Shown piece by piece: positions 1 through 5,728 of a DNA stretch of 7,814 nt. The notes under the pieces were generated by a model. It made no database searches. It was not told where the DNA came from and was given only the letters and a program-made list of their open reading frames with translations. Position 1 is the stretch's first letter. Every line of letters starts with the position of its first letter. The stretch is from NCBI GenBank assembly GCA_002329285.1, contig DCTO01000098.1, positions 399-8,212 of the forward strand, given 5' to 3'. Source of the stretch: Ruminococcaceae bacterium UBA1438. GTDB lineage: Bacteria > Bacillota > Clostridia > Oscillospirales > Acutalibacteraceae. A program made the translations under genes and the position numbers.

Positions 1-64
1 GAAGGGAATCGAACCCTCGTGTTCAGCTTGGAAGGCTGACATTCTACCATTGAACTACACCCGC
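1..64 (-). tRNA. tRNA-Gly (anticodon TCC), 3' end cut off by window start
   Basis: Read on the minus strand this gives the acceptor 5' strand GCGGGTG (64 to 58), a D arm containing GTTCAATGGTAGAAT, an anticodon stem TCAGC/GCTGA closing the loop CTTCCAA, and a T arm with the loop TTCGATT between GAGGG and CCCTT (one G-T wobble). The anticodon is TCC (positions 30-32), decoding GGA and, by wobble, GGG glycine codons. The window ends at about tRNA base 66, so the 3' acceptor strand, discriminator base and any encoded CCA are not visible. The visible arms fold without mismatches, so it is likely functional. It is transcribed from its own promoter just upstream (79-107), with a predicted leader of only about 8 nt. 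Confidence 0.97.
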
Positions 65-70
65 GAGGAA

Positions 71-95
71 CGGTCTTTATTATAATAAAAGACCG
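71..95. repeat. Perfect 8-bp inverted repeat around the tRNA promoter -10 element
   Basis: The arms CGGTCTTT (71-78) and AAAGACCG (88-95) are perfectly complementary, with a 9-nt AT-only centre holding the -10 hexamer. One arm lies in the -35/-10 spacer and the other covers the expected start site. In an mRNA reading through from the Clp gene it would form an 8-bp hairpin with a 9-nt loop. The bases that follow on the minus strand (TTCCTC) are not a U tract, so it is not a standard intrinsic terminator. A regulator site, an mRNA 3'-end hairpin or coincidence are all possible; the sequence does not decide between them. Confidence 0.6.
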
Positions 96-107
96 CTTTA
101 CTGTCAA
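79..107 (-). promoter_or_regulatory. Perfect-consensus sigma-A promoter of the tRNA-Gly gene
   Basis: On the minus strand the -35 hexamer TTGACA occupies 107-102 and the -10 hexamer TATAAT occupies 84-79, separated by exactly 17 nt. Both hexamers match the housekeeping consensus at all twelve positions. Transcription should begin near 71-73, about 8 nt before the first tRNA base, giving a very short leader for RNase P removal. Such strong promoters are usual for stable RNA genes. The -35 element lies only 14 nt beyond the stop codon of the upstream Clp gene. An inverted repeat (71-95) surrounds the -10 element. Confidence 0.9.
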
Positions 108-121
108 GTGTTTTTTTTAAT

Positions 122-2422
122 TTAGTTTATCTTAGCTTCAATTTTATCGCCCGCTGAAAGAGTGAAACGATTGATTTCATTATTGGTGTTGAAAACTATC
201 TGCGACGCAAGCAAATCCTCAACATCACGCCTTACGCAATCGCGCAAGGCACGGGCATTTTTCTTGGAGCCGAAAGCCTCCTCGGCAATATAATCAGCAA
301 CCGCATCATCATAAACAAGCTCAATAGCCTTATCCTTAAGGCTCTCTTTAAGCTCTGCAAGCATAATGCCGGCGATCTGCCTGAAATCATCCTTTGTGAG
401 GCTATTGAAGGTTATAACCTCATCCACCCTGCCGAGAAATTCAGGACGAAGGAAGCGTTCCAGCGCTTTCATAGTGACATCCTGATTTATTTCTGCATCA
501 GATTTACCGAAGCCGAGGGAAGCAGTATCCGTTGATCCGGCATTTGAGGTCATAACAATGATGGTGTTTTCAAAATTAATTGTTCTGCCCTGCGCATCAG
601 TAATTCTGCCCTCATCCAGAATCTGAAGCAGAATATTAAGAACATCCTTATGCGCTTTTTCAATCTCATCAAAGAGGATAACGCTGTAAGGCTTTCTTCT
701 GACCTTTTCAGTGAGCTGACCGGCGTCATCATAACCGACATAACCGGGAGGCGATCCAATAATTCTTGAAACGCTGAACTTTTCCATAAATTCGCTCATA
801 TCAAGGCGAATGAGGCTGTCCGGCGAATCAAAAAGATACCGGGCAAGCTGCTTAACAAGCTCTGTTTTGCCGACACCCGTTGGGCCAACAAAGATGAAGG
901 ACTGCGGCCTTTTAATTGGACTGATCTGAACTCTGCCGCGGCGAACAGCGTTTGCAACCTTTTCAATCGCCTTATCCTGGCCGATAATGTGCTTTTTAAG
1001 CTCATTTTCAAGATCTGCAAGCTTTTTAATATCCCCTGCCTCAATTTTTGAAGCAGGAATCCCGGTCCACATAGAAACGACTTTTGCCAAATCTGCCTCA
1101 ATAACCTGATTATCCTTTGCCTTTTCCTCAAGCTCTGGCAGCTTTTCATCGATTTTCAGCTCCTGCGCCTTGAGATTTGAAATAAGCTCATAATCAATCT
1201 CCTGCCCCTCAACGGGTTCTGAAGCTGCATCAATGCGCTGAAGGAGAACCTCCTTTTCAGCAAGCATAATCTGATATTCTGAGATTGCGGGATTGCGAAG
1301 ATTTGCGCAGGTGCAAGCCTCATCAAGAAGATCAATCGCTTTATCGGGCAGATATCTGTCCGTAACAAAGCGCTCAGACATAGTTACGGCTTTATAGACC
1401 AAGCTATCAGAAATTTTTACCCGATGATAATTCTCATAATAATCTTTAATGCCGAGAAGCATTTTGAAAGCCTCATCAAGCGAAGGCTCATTAATCTTAA
1501 TCGGCTGGAAGCGGCGCTCAAGAGCGGCATCCTTTTCGATATATTTTCTGTATTCATTAAATGTTGTTGCGCCGATTACCTGAATTTCGCCCCTTGAAAG
1601 CGCAGGCTTCAGGATGTTTGCGGCATTCATTGTGCCCTCACTGTCCCCTGTGCCGACAAGATTGTGAACCTCATCAATAAAGAGGATGATGTTGCCCTCG
1701 CTTTTAACCTCGTCAACAAGACCCTTGATTCTGCCCTCAAACTGGCCTCTGAACTGCGTGCCGGCAACAAGGGCGGTTAAATCAAGCAGATATATCTCTT
1801 TATCAAGAAGCCTTGCGGGAACCTCTCCTTTTGCTATTCTGATGGCAAGGCCCTCTGCGATTGCAGTTTTGCCGACGCCGGGCTCACCAATAAGGCAGGG
1901 GTTATTCTTTGTTCTGCGGCAGAGAATCTGAACCGTTCTGTTTAACTCCTGCTCTCTGCCGATAATTGCATCAAGCTCTCCCCTTTTTGCCTTTGCAGTT
2001 AAGTTATTGCAATAATTATTGAGGAACTTTCTTGTGTCCTCCTGCTGATTTTTTTTGCCTCTTCTGCCCGGCTTTTTGTGCTTGCTGTCAGCCTTATTTC
2101 CGGCAGAATCATCGTTTGCAAAAAGGTTTGCAAAGGGCATAGTTTGAGCGCCATCCATATTTTCCTGATTAAACATTTCGCCAAGCGAGCCGAAATCGAA
2201 ATCCTGCATATTTTCCATAAAATAATTCATCTGCTCCGACGCCTGCTCAAGCTCATCATCGGAAATACCGAGCTGCTCAATCATCTGATTTATGGAGCCA
2301 ATATTAAGCTCCCTTGCGCATTTGATGCAAAGCCCTTCCGGCACAACCTTATCATTTTCCATTTTCTGAATGAATAAGACCGCAGGGCGCTCACCGCATC
2401 TGCTGCATAATTGCTGTTTCAT
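122..2422 (-). CDS. ATP-dependent Clp protease ATP-binding subunit, ClpE/ClpC type with N-terminal zinc finger
   Basis: A 766-residue Hsp100 AAA+ unfoldase, expected to form a cytoplasmic hexamer that unfolds proteins and threads them into ClpP. Residues 1-40 hold a C4 zinc finger (C6, C9, C32, C35; CxxC-X22-CxxC) of the type seen in ClpE and McsA, replacing the double Clp N domain of ClpC. Residues about 41-127 are a low-complexity linker: Met/Asp/Glu/Asn-rich, then strongly basic. AAA+ module 1 has Walker A at 179-186, Walker B at 246-251, arginine fingers R304/R305 and a pore loop GTQFRG. A short coiled middle region (about 380-440) resembles the ClpC/UVR-type M domain. Module 2 has Walker A at 513-520, pore loop GYVGY near 560-564, Walker B at 582-586, arginine finger R665 and sensor-2 R724. 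The LGF tripeptide at 636-638 matches the ClpP-docking loop. The start follows AAGGAG at 2435-2440 with a long 12-nt spacer; no other start fits. The gene is 32 nt after pgsA and is probably last in the operon. The architecture favours ClpE, but the family is often annotated only as Clp ATPase. Confidence 0.95.
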   Translation of the reverse strand: MKQQLCSRCGERPAVLFIQKMENDKVVPEGLCIKCARELNIGSINQMIEQLGISDDELEQASEQMNYFMENMQDFDFGSLGEMFNQENMDGAQTMPFANLFANDDSAGNKADSKHKKPGRRGKKNQQEDTRKFLNNYCNNLTAKAKRGELDAIIGREQELNRTVQILCRRTKNNPCLIGEPGVGKTAIAEGLAIRIAKGEVPARLLDKEIYLLDLTALVAGTQFRGQFEGRIKGLVDEVKSEGNIILFIDEVHNLVGTGDSEGTMNAANILKPALSRGEIQVIGATTFNEYRKYIEKDAALERRFQPIKINEPSLDEAFKMLLGIKDYYENYHRVKISDSLVYKAVTMSERFVTDRYLPDKAIDLLDEACTCANLRNPAISEYQIMLAEKEVLLQRIDAASEPVEGQEIDYELISNLKAQELKIDEKLPELEEKAKDNQVIEADLAKVVSMWTGIPASKIEAGDIKKLADLENELKKHIIGQDKAIEKVANAVRRGRVQISPIKRPQSFIFVGPTGVGKTELVKQLARYLFDSPDSLIRLDMSEFMEKFSVSRIIGSPPGYVGYDDAGQLTEKVRRKPYSVILFDEIEKAHKDVLNILLQILDEGRITDAQGRTINFENTIIVMTSNAGSTDTASLGFGKSDAEINQDVTMKALERFLRPEFLGRVDEVITFNSLTKDDFRQIAGIMLAELKESLKDKAIELVYDDAVADYIAEEAFGSKKNARALRDCVRRDVEDLLASQIVFNTNNEINRFTLSAGDKIEAKIN

Positions 2423-2434
2423 TAATTACTTGTT

Positions 2435-2440
2435 CTCCTT
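2435..2440 (-). promoter_or_regulatory. Shine-Dalgarno of the Clp ATPase gene, unusually far from the start
   Basis: AAGGAG on the minus strand lies 12 nt before the ATG at 2422-2420, beyond the usual 5 to 9 nt. No alternative in-frame start lies between them, so the ATG is kept. The long spacing may lower translation efficiency. I see no CtsR-type tandem heptad operator in the 32-nt gap between pgsA and this gene. Confidence 0.6.
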
Positions 2441-2454
2441 AAAGTTGAATTGTA

Positions 2455-3096
2455 TTATTCTTCTGCCTCATTAGCCTCCGCAGGCTCTGCTTTTTCACTT
2501 TTTTCCTTAATCTGCTTAAAGAAGCCCGGAACATAACTGAATAGAGCGGCAAAGGTGAATAAAAGCGATATTACAACCATTCCGATCATTACAGGCTCCG
2601 GAAGGAGGTTTTTGATTGCAGCATTCTCCCCGCCGAATGCAATAATGAGAATCATAAAAACATAGAAGACGGTTGTTGATATTTTGCCGATCGTTTCAGC
2701 CGCAGTGGGTCTTAACCCCTTTGCAAGCAGGAGCGCGCCACCGATCAGCATAACCAGCTCTTTGGCGATGAATAAAAACAAAAGCACCTTGAAATATGTG
2801 ATATCCCAGAATTTATAAAGGAGAATAATAACAATTGCCATTTGAGAAAGCTTATCGGCAATCGGATCAAGGATTTTTCCAAGATTTGAAACCATATTAT
2901 ACTTTCTTGCAATTTTGCCGTCAAACAAATCCGTGAGCGCGGCAACAGCCATAACAATTGCTGCAATTAAGAATCTGTCTTTCACAAACAAAACCGAGAA
3001 CACGGGAATAAGTGCAATGCGAAGAAAGCAAAGCCAGTTAGGAATAGTGTTCCACCCTTTAAATAAATCATTGATATTATCCTTAAAATTATCCAT
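2455..3096 (-). CDS. pgsA: CDP-alcohol phosphatidyltransferase, probably CDP-diacylglycerol--glycerol-3-phosphate 3-phosphatidyltransferase (PgsA)
   Basis: A 213-residue integral membrane enzyme expected to transfer the phosphatidyl group of CDP-diacylglycerol to glycerol-3-phosphate. This is the committed step toward phosphatidylglycerol and cardiolipin. The complete family signature is visible: D56, D59-G60, A63-R64, G73, D77 and D81, spaced D-x2-D-G-x2-A-R-x8-G-x3-D-x3-D. The four Asp residues bind the divalent metals and act in catalysis. An N-terminal TIPNWL motif near residues 17-22 followed by LRI is typical of PgsA. About five or six hydrophobic segments follow between residues 23 and 192. 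The last 18 residues are a hydrophilic, Glu/Ala-rich tail not needed by the fold, making it somewhat longer than typical PgsA (about 180-190 residues). The ATG at 3096 has an ideal AGGAGGT five bases upstream. The gene sits 9 nt after cvpA and 32 nt before the Clp gene. Other CDP-alcohol transferases (for example a type II cardiolipin synthase) share the signature, so the exact acceptor is inferred. Confidence 0.88.
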   Translation of the reverse strand: MDNFKDNINDLFKGWNTIPNWLCFLRIALIPVFSVLFVKDRFLIAAIVMAVAALTDLFDGKIARKYNMVSNLGKILDPIADKLSQMAIVIILLYKFWDITYFKVLLFLFIAKELVMLIGGALLLAKGLRPTAAETIGKISTTVFYVFMILIIAFGGENAAIKNLLPEPVMIGMVVISLLFTFAALFSYVPGFFKQIKEKSEKAEPAEANEAEE

Positions 3097-3100
3097 GATT

Positions 3101-3107
3101 ACCTCCT
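3101..3107 (-). promoter_or_regulatory. Shine-Dalgarno of pgsA containing the cvpA stop codon
   Basis: AGGAGGT on the minus strand (3107-3101) precedes the pgsA ATG at optimal distance. The TAG stop codon of cvpA (3108-3106) shares its last two bases with this site (TAGGAGGT). A ribosome ending cvpA therefore sits on the initiation site of pgsA, which suggests translational coupling. Confidence 0.85.
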
Positions 3108-3786
3108 AAAACCAAATTAATAACGGATTGATTTCATTTATATATTCAACAGCCCGGCTTGAATCAATCATAAGCTTAAAGCTGTTTTCATCAGAAAGAA
3201 GCGAGCTGCTCATAAAGCTGAAAGCGGCGCAAATTATTGCCGAAACGACAAAAAACTTAACAAAGCCGAACGCTGCGCCGAGCAGCTTATTTGTTTGCTT
3301 GAGCGGAGAGCTGTCCTTTTTATCCTCCGCCTTTTTAATCAAGTGGATTATCAAGGCCGTTATCACAAAGAAAACAACCGCGGTTAAAACAAAAAGAAGA
3401 ATTTTAATAACGGTTAACGCTACCGGCTCAACAACATTATCAACAAGCCCCTGAGCAATATTTGAATTATTTGCATTATCAAGAAACGAAAGATTAACCG
3501 AATTAGAAAGCCCGAAGGGCAAATCTGCAACCGACTGCCTTAAGCTTGCTAAATAAGCATCAACATCGGCATAAGTCTTTAAGCTTGTGCTAACCCTTTC
3601 AAGCGCAACATTATGAACAAAGGCATCATAAATCTGCTTATTAAAATATCCGGCAACAAAAAACGCAAGCGGAAACACAACTATTGACCGCACAAGAGTG
3701 AGCGCGGAAATCAAAAGCCCTCTAGCATAGCCCGCTGCAAGCATCGTGAGCACAAGCACTATGAAAAAAATATCAATATAATTCAC
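3106..3786 (-). CDS. CvpA family membrane protein
   Basis: A 226-residue membrane protein of the CvpA (colicin V production) family, whose biochemical role is unresolved; in other bacteria members are linked to envelope integrity and bile or antimicrobial tolerance. Two hydrophobic helices lie at about 4-22 and 27-48, then a hydrophilic stretch of about 70 residues (49-120), then a long hydrophobic segment at about 121-152 and a fourth at about 168-193. The family's conserved helix entry, a lysine-LLG-AxFGF pattern, is visible at about 167-176. The first helix carries the usual glycine/arginine turn (GYARG at 19-23). It is longer than E. coli CvpA (about 160 residues), mainly through the 49-120 loop. 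The start codon is GTG, with AAGGGG seven bases upstream; no nearby ATG fits. It follows the propeller gene by 11 nt and precedes pgsA by 9 nt, so the three are almost certainly cotranscribed. Confidence 0.85.
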   Translation of the reverse strand: MNYIDIFFIVLVLTMLAAGYARGLLISALTLVRSIVVFPLAFFVAGYFNKQIYDAFVHNVALERVSTSLKTYADVDAYLASLRQSVADLPFGLSNSVNLSFLDNANNSNIAQGLVDNVVEPVALTVIKILLFVLTAVVFFVITALIIHLIKKAEDKKDSSPLKQTNKLLGAAFGFVKFFVVSAIICAAFSFMSSSLLSDENSFKLMIDSSRAVEYINEINPLLIWF

Positions 3787-3793
3787 AATAAAA

Positions 3794-3799
3794 CCCCTT
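3794..3799 (-). promoter_or_regulatory. Shine-Dalgarno fixing the GTG start of cvpA
   Basis: AAGGGG on the minus strand (3799-3794) lies 7 nt before the GTG at 3786-3784. Its first two bases belong to the TAA stop of the upstream gene (3800-3798), giving TAAGGGG. This spacing supports the GTG as the true start and suggests coupling with the preceding gene. Confidence 0.7.
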
Positions 3800-4976
3800 A
3801 TTCGGCATCCGCCACATCAATAACCGACTGATATCTGACAAACACCTTTGATGACATCTGTTGAATTGCCGAATATGATTCAGAAGCAATCAACCTTTTC
3901 TTTTCCTCAAAATCAGATGCCTTATAAGATATAAGCTCATTTCCCGAAAGAATGGTAATTATTGAGGAAGATGCCGTTACCTGCCTTGTTTCAGGCAAAT
4001 CGGACTTTGAAGAATATACCTTGCCTGAAGACTTTATAACAGAAACTGCACTGTTGTTTGCACCGTCAAATTCAGAATAAGCAACCACAAGGCGATTTGA
4101 GGAATCATAACAATATGAAATAAGATTCATACTGCCCTGTTCCAAAACCTTATGCTCTTTTTTCAGCGAGGTTACCACGCTGACGAAATCATCACCAACA
4201 ATATAAATGTTGCTTGAATCAAACTGCAAATCGACAACGGAGGAGGCAGAATATTCAAACTGCCCTCTCGGCTCATCATCGCTTATATTCATCGTATAAA
4301 CAACGGTTTTAAGCTTTGCATTTTCCGAATTAACTGCGGCGAAAGCAATACGTGTTCCTTTACTGTCAATAGCAAGCGCGCTAACATAACCGAAAGAAAC
4401 ATCAAAGCTGAATTTTTCGTCAAGCGATCTGCTGTAAACCCTGATGGTGGTTTTGGCATTATCCGAAGTTGTGGCAAGCGCAACCACACCTGACTGGGAA
4501 ACGGCAGCGCAAAGAATAGGATTATCAGTCTTGTCATTATAAACTGTTTCGGAAGCATTGTTAAGGCTGTAAGCAAGGCCGCCCTGGTCGTACAAAACCG
4601 CATAACCCCCGTTAACATCGATAACAGGATTTGCAAACCTGTGCTCAAAATTGAGCTTAACTTCGCCGTTTGATGGATTGACAACACTAAAATCCAAATC
4701 TGTTAAGGCATAAATATTGCCGGAAATCGATCCGAAAGCAGCATTATCGGACGAGGTCAGATTAACAGGATAACTGCTTTGAGAAACTGATGAAACGATA
4801 CTCCCGTCCCCGCCGCTGATTGAATTGCCGATTGATGAAAAATCAAGCTCAAACAGTTTCATCACAGCAAGCACCAAAATAACGGCGGCAATTGCAAACC
4901 ATATTATTCTCTGCTTTTTTCGCGCTTTTTGATTTTGTTTTTCCTTGCGCTCATTTTCACGCTGATTAGTTGACAT
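3798..4976 (-). CDS. Membrane-anchored extracytoplasmic beta-propeller-like protein, probably DUF5711 family
   Basis: A 392-residue protein of unknown function. Residues 1-23 are rich in Lys/Arg/Gln/Glu and should stay in the cytoplasm. A single hydrophobic helix at about 24-39 acts as an uncleaved signal anchor (no lipobox or clear signal peptidase site). Residues 45-75 are a Ser/Gly-rich stalk. From about 80 to the end, short beta-strand-like stretches alternate with Asn/Asp/Ser/Gly-rich turns. Recurring units such as LAIDSKGTRIAFAA (about 201-214) and SSNRLVVAY (about 292-300) resemble WD40/YVTN-type propeller blades. The layout matches what I know of DUF5711 proteins of Clostridia, but that name comes from memory and overall architecture. 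No catalytic motif is visible. The ATG is preceded by AAGGA at 4985-4989 with 8-nt spacing. It lies 17 nt after truA and 11 nt before cvpA, so it is probably an envelope partner of the latter. Confidence 0.75.
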   Translation of the reverse strand: MSTNQRENERKEKQNQKARKKQRIIWFAIAAVILVLAVMKLFELDFSSIGNSISGGDGSIVSSVSQSSYPVNLTSSDNAAFGSISGNIYALTDLDFSVVNPSNGEVKLNFEHRFANPVIDVNGGYAVLYDQGGLAYSLNNASETVYNDKTDNPILCAAVSQSGVVALATTSDNAKTTIRVYSRSLDEKFSFDVSFGYVSALAIDSKGTRIAFAAVNSENAKLKTVVYTMNISDDEPRGQFEYSASSVVDLQFDSSNIYIVGDDFVSVVTSLKKEHKVLEQGSMNLISYCYDSSNRLVVAYSEFDGANNSAVSVIKSSGKVYSSKSDLPETRQVTASSSIITILSGNELISYKASDFEEKKRLIASESYSAIQQMSSKVFVRYQSVIDVADAE

Positions 4977-4993
4977 AAGAATATTCCTTATTT

Positions 4994-5728
4994 TCAGTAA
5001 TTTACTTTATCTAAATACAGGCCCTGAGGCGGAGCAGTTTTGCCCGCCCTTTTTCTGTTTTTGCTTTTTATGATATCAGAAAGCTCTCCCTCTTTTATTT
5101 TCCCCTCTGAAACAAACAGCAGAGTGCCAACCATTATTCTCACCATATTATAAAGAAAGCCATCTGCTTCAACAGTAAAATAAACCATATCCCCATCACG
5201 CATAACCGTGAAGGCTTTAACCGTTCTCACTGTATCCTCAACTCCGGAATGAGCGGAGCAGAAGCCGGCAAAATCATGTGTGCCGCAGAACGCCTGGGCT
5301 TCTTTATTGAGATAATCAGCATCAAGCGCAAAGCGATAATGATAAGCATATTTTTCAAGAAAGGGATTGCGGATTTTTCCGTTATATAATTTAAAAACAT
5401 ACTGCTTGGTTTTAACATTGTATCTCGCATGAAAATCATCAGGCACCTCACAGCATGAGAGCACCGCGATATCACTTGGCAGATAAGTATTTAGCGCAAG
5501 CACGATGTTTTCGCATGGTATGCTTTTATAGGTTTTAAAGGAAAGACAATAATTATTGGCATGCACGCCGCTATCTGTTCTGCTGCAGCCTTTAATATCA
5601 ATATCCTCAGAAAAAACCTTTTTCACGGCAGACTGAAAAGCCTCTTGCACGGTGATGGCATTTTCCTGAATCTGCCAGCCGTGATAGGCGCTGCCGTCAT
5701 AACTGATTGTCAAAAGCAAATTTCTCAT
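4994..5728 (-). CDS. truA: tRNA pseudouridine(38-40) synthase TruA
   Basis: A 244-residue enzyme converting uridines 38, 39 and 40 of the tRNA anticodon stem-loop to pseudouridine. The catalytic aspartate is D52 in the hallmark RTDSGVHA motif (50-57). The N terminus has the family motif ISYDGSAYHGWQ (8-19). A C-terminal half signature runs at about 189-203 (DGFLYNMVRIMVG), and the closing RAGKTAPPQGLYL is at 227-239. The length is normal for the family. The frame is open 47 codons further upstream (to 5869), but that stretch lies inside ecfT and has no TruA similarity. The ATG at 5728 starts the protein exactly where homologues start and overlaps the ecfT TGA stop as ATGA. No good Shine-Dalgarno precedes it, so translation probably depends on coupling to ecfT. 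In many Firmicutes truA follows ecfT in this way. Confidence 0.96.
   Translation of the reverse strand: MRNLLLTISYDGSAYHGWQIQENAITVQEAFQSAVKKVFSEDIDIKGCSRTDSGVHANNYCLSFKTYKSIPCENIVLALNTYLPSDIAVLSCCEVPDDFHARYNVKTKQYVFKLYNGKIRNPFLEKYAYHYRFALDADYLNKEAQAFCGTHDFAGFCSAHSGVEDTVRTVKAFTVMRDGDMVYFTVEADGFLYNMVRIMVGTLLFVSEGKIKEGELSDIIKSKNRKRAGKTAPPQGLYLDKVNY

Noticed and set aside
71..118. Plus-strand intrinsic terminator formed by the inverted repeat and the T8 run at 111-118
   Set aside because: The T run is 15 nt beyond the hairpin, too far for intrinsic termination, and there is no plus-strand gene to terminate.
550..1368. Several minus-strand frames of 70 to 117 codons inside the Clp gene
   Set aside because: They are alternative frames of the same strand within a fully conserved AAA+ protein; compositions are typical of out-of-frame translation.
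1686..2377. Plus-strand open frames of 81 and 99 codons opposite the Clp gene
   Set aside because: They are antisense shadows of a clearly conserved coding sequence, have no recognisable domains or good ribosome binding sites, and overlap each other's region in different frames.
2449..2454. TACAAT just upstream of the Clp gene as a dedicated -10 element
   Set aside because: The sequence 17 nt upstream (AGGCTA) is not a -35 element, and I see no CtsR or heat-shock operator in the gap.
4364..4369. TTGACA on the minus strand inside the propeller gene as an internal -35 element
   Set aside because: No acceptable -10 hexamer lies 16 to 18 nt downstream (the position reads GCTTTC), so it looks like a chance match.
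5709..5714. TTGACA on the minus strand near the truA start as an internal promoter
   Set aside because: No -10-like hexamer is present at the right spacing; the nearest AT-rich match is about 21 nt away and poor.
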